NCBI GenBank assembly: GCA_003508835.1
Contig: PUFA01000081.1
Location: 1,550,001 to 1,614,000, forward strand
Source of the DNA: Eonycteris spelaea
Lineage: Eukaryota > Chordata > Mammalia > Chiroptera > Pteropodidae
Direction of reading: 5' to 3'
Length of the DNA stretch: 64,000 nt
Under the pieces are notes generated by a model, which worked only from the letters and a program-made list of their open reading frames with translations, was not told the DNA's origin and searched no databases. Shown here in pieces: positions 58,745 to 64,000 of the stretch. Position numbers and translations under genes: made by a program. Within the stretch, counting starts at the first letter, position 1. Every line of letters starts with the position of its first letter.

Positions 58745-58852
58745 CATAGTGCTAATTGTGGGATTGTTGCAAGGATTAAAATTCAATTACAGGAAGTGCC
58801 AAATATATTGTAATCGTTCAGCTCACAATAGCTGTTATGCCCATGTTGATTA
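58745..58852 (+). repeat. MIR SINE, 3' part (interrupted)
   Basis: 'gtgggattgttgcaaggattaaaattcaattacaggaagtgccaaatatattgtaatcgttcagctcacaatagctgttat' continues the MIR that stops at 58,230. Confidence 0.75.
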
Positions 58853-60555
58853 GTTTTCATAACAAATGTAGGCCTACTTAAACAGTGAGTAAAGTATATG
58901 CATGTATAAACACGCAAGTTCACACACATAAAATTCTAAAAGACTTCATAAACTTCCTACCAAAGATAGTCTATCATTTTCAAAAACTACTTTACATCTC
59001 TTAGACCCATCTCATAACTCTCTCTTTTGATCACTGTCATAAGCCTGGGTGGCAAATACCACAATTTCCATTATACCAGGGGAAAATGTGAGGCTCTGAG
59101 TCCACCCAGGGTCACATAACCTAGTCTGTTTAAAATTGACAGCAGCCTTGCTTTTAAAAGTAAAGATTTCTTTAACTGCAATAAGTTGCCTCAGTTTCAA
59201 AAAATAAATTTTGCGAACATCATAGATGTCATGCCACTGATTATAATGTAGGTCTTTGTTCATCCTGAAATCAGAGGGTAAACTGTATTTTCTGGTTCAT
59301 ACACGAAAATAAAAAAGAAAATGCATATTTCCATAAGTAAAATCCTGTTCGTTGAATTGGGCCTAAAATTCATTATTCTTAGAGGCTGCCGCTTGCAAAA
59401 GAATTAAAAACCAGACCGACCGTGTTCGGGACGTGAAGGCAGAGCTCTGCTCCAACTTGCTCTGCTTGACCTACGCCTGATATTCAGAGCTTCCAGCCAC
59501 GTTTGCAATGTTTTCAATTCACTTCACAGGTTCCACAGCAACTTTCGCACTTCATTTACAACCATCTATTTTATAAGCTGTGGAATTCTTTGCTGGTACT
59601 TAACTTTCCATAAAAACAAATATTCAAATCATGATTGGACGTGAACATTTTCACTGGCATGTTTCACAGCTAAGAAACATTACCTTTTTATGTTTTGTGT
59701 GCAGCTATCTGAAAATATGGGATTTTTTTTAAACACTTGCTAACACATATAAAGTGACAAATACTAGCAATTCTTATAAATTTTTTTTTTTTTTACTAAC
59801 TTTCGTGGGCTCTCAAATATATCAACACCGCTAAAACAATACATTTTCAAACTTTGGATAGCTTATGCATGAAACAAAAATAAATAAAATAAAACATACA
59901 CTGAGTGTTTGGGCAGCTGCAGTCTAATGCACGGAGGTGTTTGAAATTCAATAAATCTGTCCTGTGGGAGCAATGGCAATTGAATGGCTCCACGTCTACC
60001 TTTTGGGGCAACCACATACTTTATCATCACAAGACTTTACATTATAAATGGTGTATAATATATGTGCCCAAGAAATATGTGTAGAAAGTTGCTCTCCAAG
60101 GGAGAGAGCGGACAACGTCTGCCAGTATCAACAGTGTATAGAGGAAACTGGGCTCCAAGGAACAGAAACTGCAGCTGGATTCTATGGGGCTGTGACATAG
60201 CCTGAGGTCGTGCCAAGGACAATGACTGATAGCTTACAGGGCTCAAAATTTGAAGACACAGGTGGCCTCCTGATTCCCTGCAGGTCAAGTTCCACCATGG
60301 GATGGAAACAGAGCCCACCAGAGATGAAGGCAGGTTCAGTTTTCTTCAACTTCCAGAGCTAAAAAGGTAGATGATCTCAGTCTCCACCACTTTCATTCAA
60401 CATTCAAGTTAGGGCTGACTCCTAGAATCTGGTATTTGAGATATCGTTTTATATACATTTTTTAATTCATCTCTTTGACAAAAACTGGAACTTACAAACC
60501 CAGATAATTCTCCTATATTTGCATAACTGAAATTAGTCCAATCAACCACCAAGAT
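58853..60555. other. No gene recognised; contains a CpG-bearing segment
   Basis: Unclassified. 59,360-59,720 has a CpG cluster (59,417-59,433) and no repeat signature, and may be a conserved element. A T run lies at 59,781-59,794. A 93-codon minus-strand open frame at 60,037-60,318 has no recognisable features. Confidence 0.4.
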
Positions 60556-60771
60556 CAGGGGTCAAAAAAAGTTTCTATAAAGAAGCAGATGGTAAATATT
60601 TTGACTTTGCAGGCCACGTGGTCCCTGCCTCAACTACTCAACTCTGTTGTCATAGTGCAAGGACAACATGTGAAGGAACGGGTGTGGCTGTGCTCCAGTA
60701 AAACTTCGTTTATAAAAATAGGTGGCAGACCAACCAGATTTGGCCCATGGGCTGTAGTTTGCTGACTCCTG
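60556..60771 (-). mobile_element. MER58-like hAT (Charlie) non-autonomous transposon
   Basis: It starts 'caggggtcaaaaaaagtttctataaagaagcagatggtaaatattttgactttgcaggccacgtggtccctgcctcaactactcaactctg'. It ends 'aaaacttcgtttataaaaataggtggcagaccaaccagatttggcccatgggctgtagtttgctgactcctg'. The ends CAGGGGTC and GACTCCTG form near-perfect terminal inverted repeats. The family name is from recall. Confidence 0.75.
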
Positions 60772-62025
60772 ACCTCATGCTTACGACCCTCATAATTCTG
60801 GTGTTGGCATAGCCTTTGGTTCTCACAACGGTGCTCTCACAGATGTCCTTCCTCCCACTGCACTCTCCGCCTGCCACCAGGTCCTACAGCAAAGGTCTGA
60901 GTACATCCCTCTCCTGTCAAACCTTATATGCTGCCATAGCCTGGAGCAGCACCTCAAATCTATACTAGGGATTCTCTGGTATTAGCACAGATAATCACGG
61001 GTGAGTTACACACAAAATGGTACTATCTTCAATACCATTGTTTGGGAAATACTGGCTTTAGCTTGGACAGAATGAGATTCCTTTATCATAGAATATCTGA
61101 GGATCATACACTAATGGGCATCATGCAGCTATAAAGGAGCAAGAATCATTTTCAAACACATTGGACCATGGAGTCTTTTGTTTCTACAGATTATTACTCA
61201 GAACTTGAAAAATACTGCCCCATGATACATTTCTTAGCATTATCTAAATTACCCTTTATAACCTAGCCCTAAGTCATAGAGCTCCCATTTTGCCTCTGGT
61301 ACAACCCTCCCAGCATATCCTCTACTCCACTCACTTGAGATGTGCATCATGACACCAACACGCCAGGGTTTTTATAACTCTACTCTGCAACACATGCCAC
61401 AACACAACCCATGTCTGACAAACCGTTTGCTGCAGGGACAAGCTCAATGTTTAAGCAGTCTCTCCCACAAAGTTTAGCTCCCAGGCCTTTATGCCCAGAG
61501 AATATCTGAAATAATAATTCAATTATCTCGTACAGTTTGATTTATTCCTAAACTGATGGTGAATAACATAATCCTGGAGGAAGTGATACTTCCCATTTGA
61601 ACTCATGACTAATTTGAGGAGAAACGTTGCATTCTTCCCTATAAGTTTCTCCAATCTGGTGCAGCAGATTCAGCTTAATAAGAGGTTATTTCTCCCATAA
61701 GGCATATGTTATGAACACACTAAACATACTCCCTCGTTTCTCCCTCCACCCCATGTTATTTACTGTGGACTCCTCACACATCATAAAGGGATGGTTAAAT
61801 AGAAGACACAGAAAATATTTACAGGAGAAAACAAAGGAGGGCAGGAGAGATGGAAATTATCCTAAAACATATACAACATATACCAAGTATACACTATTAA
61901 AATTAATTATCTTATTTGCTTTCCAGACTTTTCCCATTACCTTTTGCCTTTTAATAACTGAAACTGGTCTTGTAGCTTGCTTCTGGTTGATACCCAATTT
62001 GCCGTGTTGTTGATTCATAGGTAAT
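60772..62025. other. No gene recognised
   Basis: Unclassified. A 100-codon plus-strand open frame at 61,711-62,013 has a hydrophobic C-terminal half but no splice or family evidence. 61,230-61,350 could be a very diverged L2. Confidence 0.4.
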
Positions 62026-62039
62026 TTCACACCCTAAGT

Positions 62040-62325
62040 ACCAGAACAGGAATTACTGAATGCCAGTGCTGGAGGGAACAACACAATCATTTTTCGGATA
62101 AGGAAACTATGGGCCAGTGGGAGGCGCCTTGCCCCAGTAGCTCTCCCATGGATGCCTCACATTTCAGGAGATTGTTCAAGGGCCATGAGATGCCCCTCAT
62201 CCTTCCACGGACCCCTGATTTTAAGTATCCTCAAGCATTATTGTCCTAATTTTACAGAGGATGAAACCAGGACAAGAAGTTGATTGGCCTCCCCAAGTGA
62301 CTCACTTAAACGCTGAATGTTAATG
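62040..62325 (-). repeat. MIR-like SINE remnants
   Basis: Two antisense core-like pieces: 'acacaatcatttttcggataaggaaactatgggccagtgggagg' and 'attgtcctaattttacagaggatgaaaccaggacaagaagttgattggcctccccaag'. Confidence 0.55.
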
Positions 62326-62529
62326 CAAAAATATCACAATTGTAGCCTCAAAGGGAGAAATTTTCCTTTACTTAAATGAAACCAAACATTTTTTCACAAA
62401 AAAAAAAGGACACTTAATGAATTCTGAATTCAGATATAAATAATTTTTTTTTTTGGTAAATCCAATGGCAAAAAAAGACACAATCAACCCTCTCCTCGCA
62501 ATCCCTTATGTTTCTATAGCATTTTACTT

Positions 62530-63360
62530 TTTTTTCAGGTAGATTTTATTTTTTAGAACAGTTTTAGGTTTACAAAAAATTTGAAGGGAAAGTACAGAGA
62601 ACTCCCAAATACCACATCACACTCCTGCCCCAGATAATTTTCCTTATTACTAATATCTTGCCTTAGTGTGATACATATGTTACAATGATGAGCCAATACA
62701 ATATTATAAACTAAAATTCCTAGTTTACATTAGGGTTCATTCTTTGTGTTGTACATTCTATGGGTTTCAATAAATATATAATGACATCATCCATCATTAC
62801 AGTATCACACAGGATAGTTTTAACTGCTCTAAAAATTCTCCATAACCACCTATTTGTCCTTCCCTCTCTCCAAATCCCTAGTAACCACTGATCCTTTTAC
62901 TCTCACTACAGTTTTGCTTTTGTCAGAATGTCATGTAGATGAAATTAGGCAATATGTAGGCTTTCAGACTGGCTTCTTTCATTTAGCGATATGCATTTAA
63001 AGTGCCTCATGTTTTTTCATAGCTTGACAGCTCTTTGTTTTATCACTGATAACATTCCACTGTCTTGATGCACCACAGTACACCTATTCACCTACTGAAG
63101 AATATCTTGGTTGCTTCCAAGTTTTGGCAATTACGAAAAAGGGTCTATAAACATTCATGTGCAGGTTTTTGTGAAGATACAAGTTTTCAATCTACTTGAG
63201 TAAATAACAAGGAGGACAATTGCTGGATTGTATGGAAAGAGTATGTTTAGTTTTGTAAGCAAACACCAAACTGACTTCCAAAGTGGCTGTACCATTTTAC
63301 ATTCCCACCAGAAATAAATAAGAGTTCCTGATGCTCCAACGCTTACCATCATTTGGTGGT
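62530..63360 (-). mobile_element. LINE-1 3' end with ORF2 tail
   Basis: Antisense LINE-1: 'ttttagaacagttttaggtttacaaaaaatttgaagggaaagtacagag...gtttacattagggttcattctttgtgttgtacattctatggg...cagaatgtcatgtagatgaaatta...acctactgaagaatatcttggttgcttccaagttttggcaatta...ccaaagtggctgtaccattttacattcccaccag'. The 65-codon open frame at 63,155-63,352 is a remnant of ORF2. Medium age, 5'-truncated. Confidence 0.85.
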
Positions 63361-63529
63361 GAGTATGTTACATTTTGATGAAACCTATGAATGTAATTGC
63401 CTACAGCTTTTATGGACTATATTTATTATATTCCAAGAGTCAAGATTTGATATTAAATATAGAGGTATCCATATAATAATGATTTGTTTATTCCAAGGTT
63501 CTAAAGGGCTAATTGTACCCACTGACCAC

Positions 63530-63658
63530 ATCTCATTCACTTATTAAATGTTCATTAAGGCCCTCCTATGCAAGGTGCAACATGGTGATACTGAGGACAG
63601 AGCAATTAACAAGGCAGATGGTTCCAGCACTCACAGAGTTCACAGCATGGCATAGACC
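63530..63658 (-). repeat. L2 LINE fragment
   Basis: 'cattcacttattaaatgttcattaaggccctcctatgcaaggtgcaacatggtgatactgaggacagagcaattaacaaggcagatggttccagcactcacagagttcac' is the reversed L2 3' end. Confidence 0.75.
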
Positions 63659-64000
63659 AGGGAGTCCACACCCATGGCCACATCACATCAAGAGAAACCA
63701 AAGGTAAGGAGAGAGCTAGAAGTGGTCACCTCTCATGGTGAGCCCACAATCATGGCATCCCACCAGGAGGGAGTCCACAAACATGGCAAAACAAAGGGAC
63801 TAAACTTCTTGCAACTACGTTTCTATAAAGTTTCCAGGAAGAATTTGCTCTGCCTGAAAATCCAGTGAGAAAAGTGACAAAGAAGCTAAAATAAGAAAGT
63901 ACTGGTAGAGGTTTCTGAATCAAGAGTATACATCATCCTCCAAAAGTGTTTTTGACAAACACTAAAGGATACAGGAATACAATTTTTTATTATTATTAAT
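63659..64000. other. No gene recognised
   Basis: Unclassified. 'cacaaacatggc', 'cacaatcatggc' and 'cacacccatggc' recur at about 50-60 base spacing (63,668-63,785), a loose short repeat. Confidence 0.45.

Overview
The window is about 64 kb of A+T-rich, CpG-depleted mammalian nuclear DNA, almost all intronic or intergenic. No open reading frame exceeds about 160 codons, and none looks like a complete gene. There is no operon, ribosome-binding-site or tRNA/rRNA structure. The content is dominated by decayed interspersed repeats: MIR, L2, old LINE-1, an MLT1-type LTR, and MER5/MER58-type hAT transposons. This mix is typical of a placental mammal. I saw no Alu (primate), B1/B2 (rodent) or other young lineage-specific SINE. 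One relatively fresh LINE-1 3' end (about 47.09-47.49 kb) resembles those I associate with laurasiatherians such as bats or perissodactyls. That assignment is an inference.

The best coding candidate is a single 60-bp exon on the minus strand at 37,108-37,167. It has a good acceptor and donor and 20 in-frame codons for a charged, probably helical peptide. If real, much of the window is long intron of a minus-strand gene. I could not name the gene. A weaker candidate exon, also on the minus strand, lies at 22,343-22,443.

Layout: 0-8 kb holds a possible old LTR, L2 pieces, several simple repeats and mostly unclassified sequence. 8-10 kb includes an A+T-rich homeobox-motif-dense stretch and a TG/TA palindrome. 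10.1-12.7 kb is one long old LINE-1-related block. 12.8-20 kb is sparse, with a CTCF-like motif at 16.3 kb, a polypurine tract at 17.7-17.9 kb and a 24-bp minisatellite at 19.6 kb. 20.2-21.9 kb holds a DNA-transposon-like repeat and a LINE-1 fragment containing a CAT/CACCAT microsatellite. 23-31 kb has MIR/L2 copies and an old LINE-1/HAL1-like element at 29.3-30.6 kb. 34.6-36.2 kb is LINE-1 and LTR-like sequence. 37-42 kb contains the exon and a MIR/MER5A pair. 43.5 kb has a small CpG-rich patch. 44-53 kb is rich in L2, MIR and LINE-1 3' ends. 55-64 kb contains L2, an MLT1 LTR inserted into a MIR, a MER58-like element and an antisense LINE-1 3' end.

No new biological system was found. The points most worth checking are the isolated exon, the two CpG-rich patches, the CTCF-like site, the nested insertions and the small minisatellites. 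Repeat family names come from recognition by eye, so boundaries are approximate.
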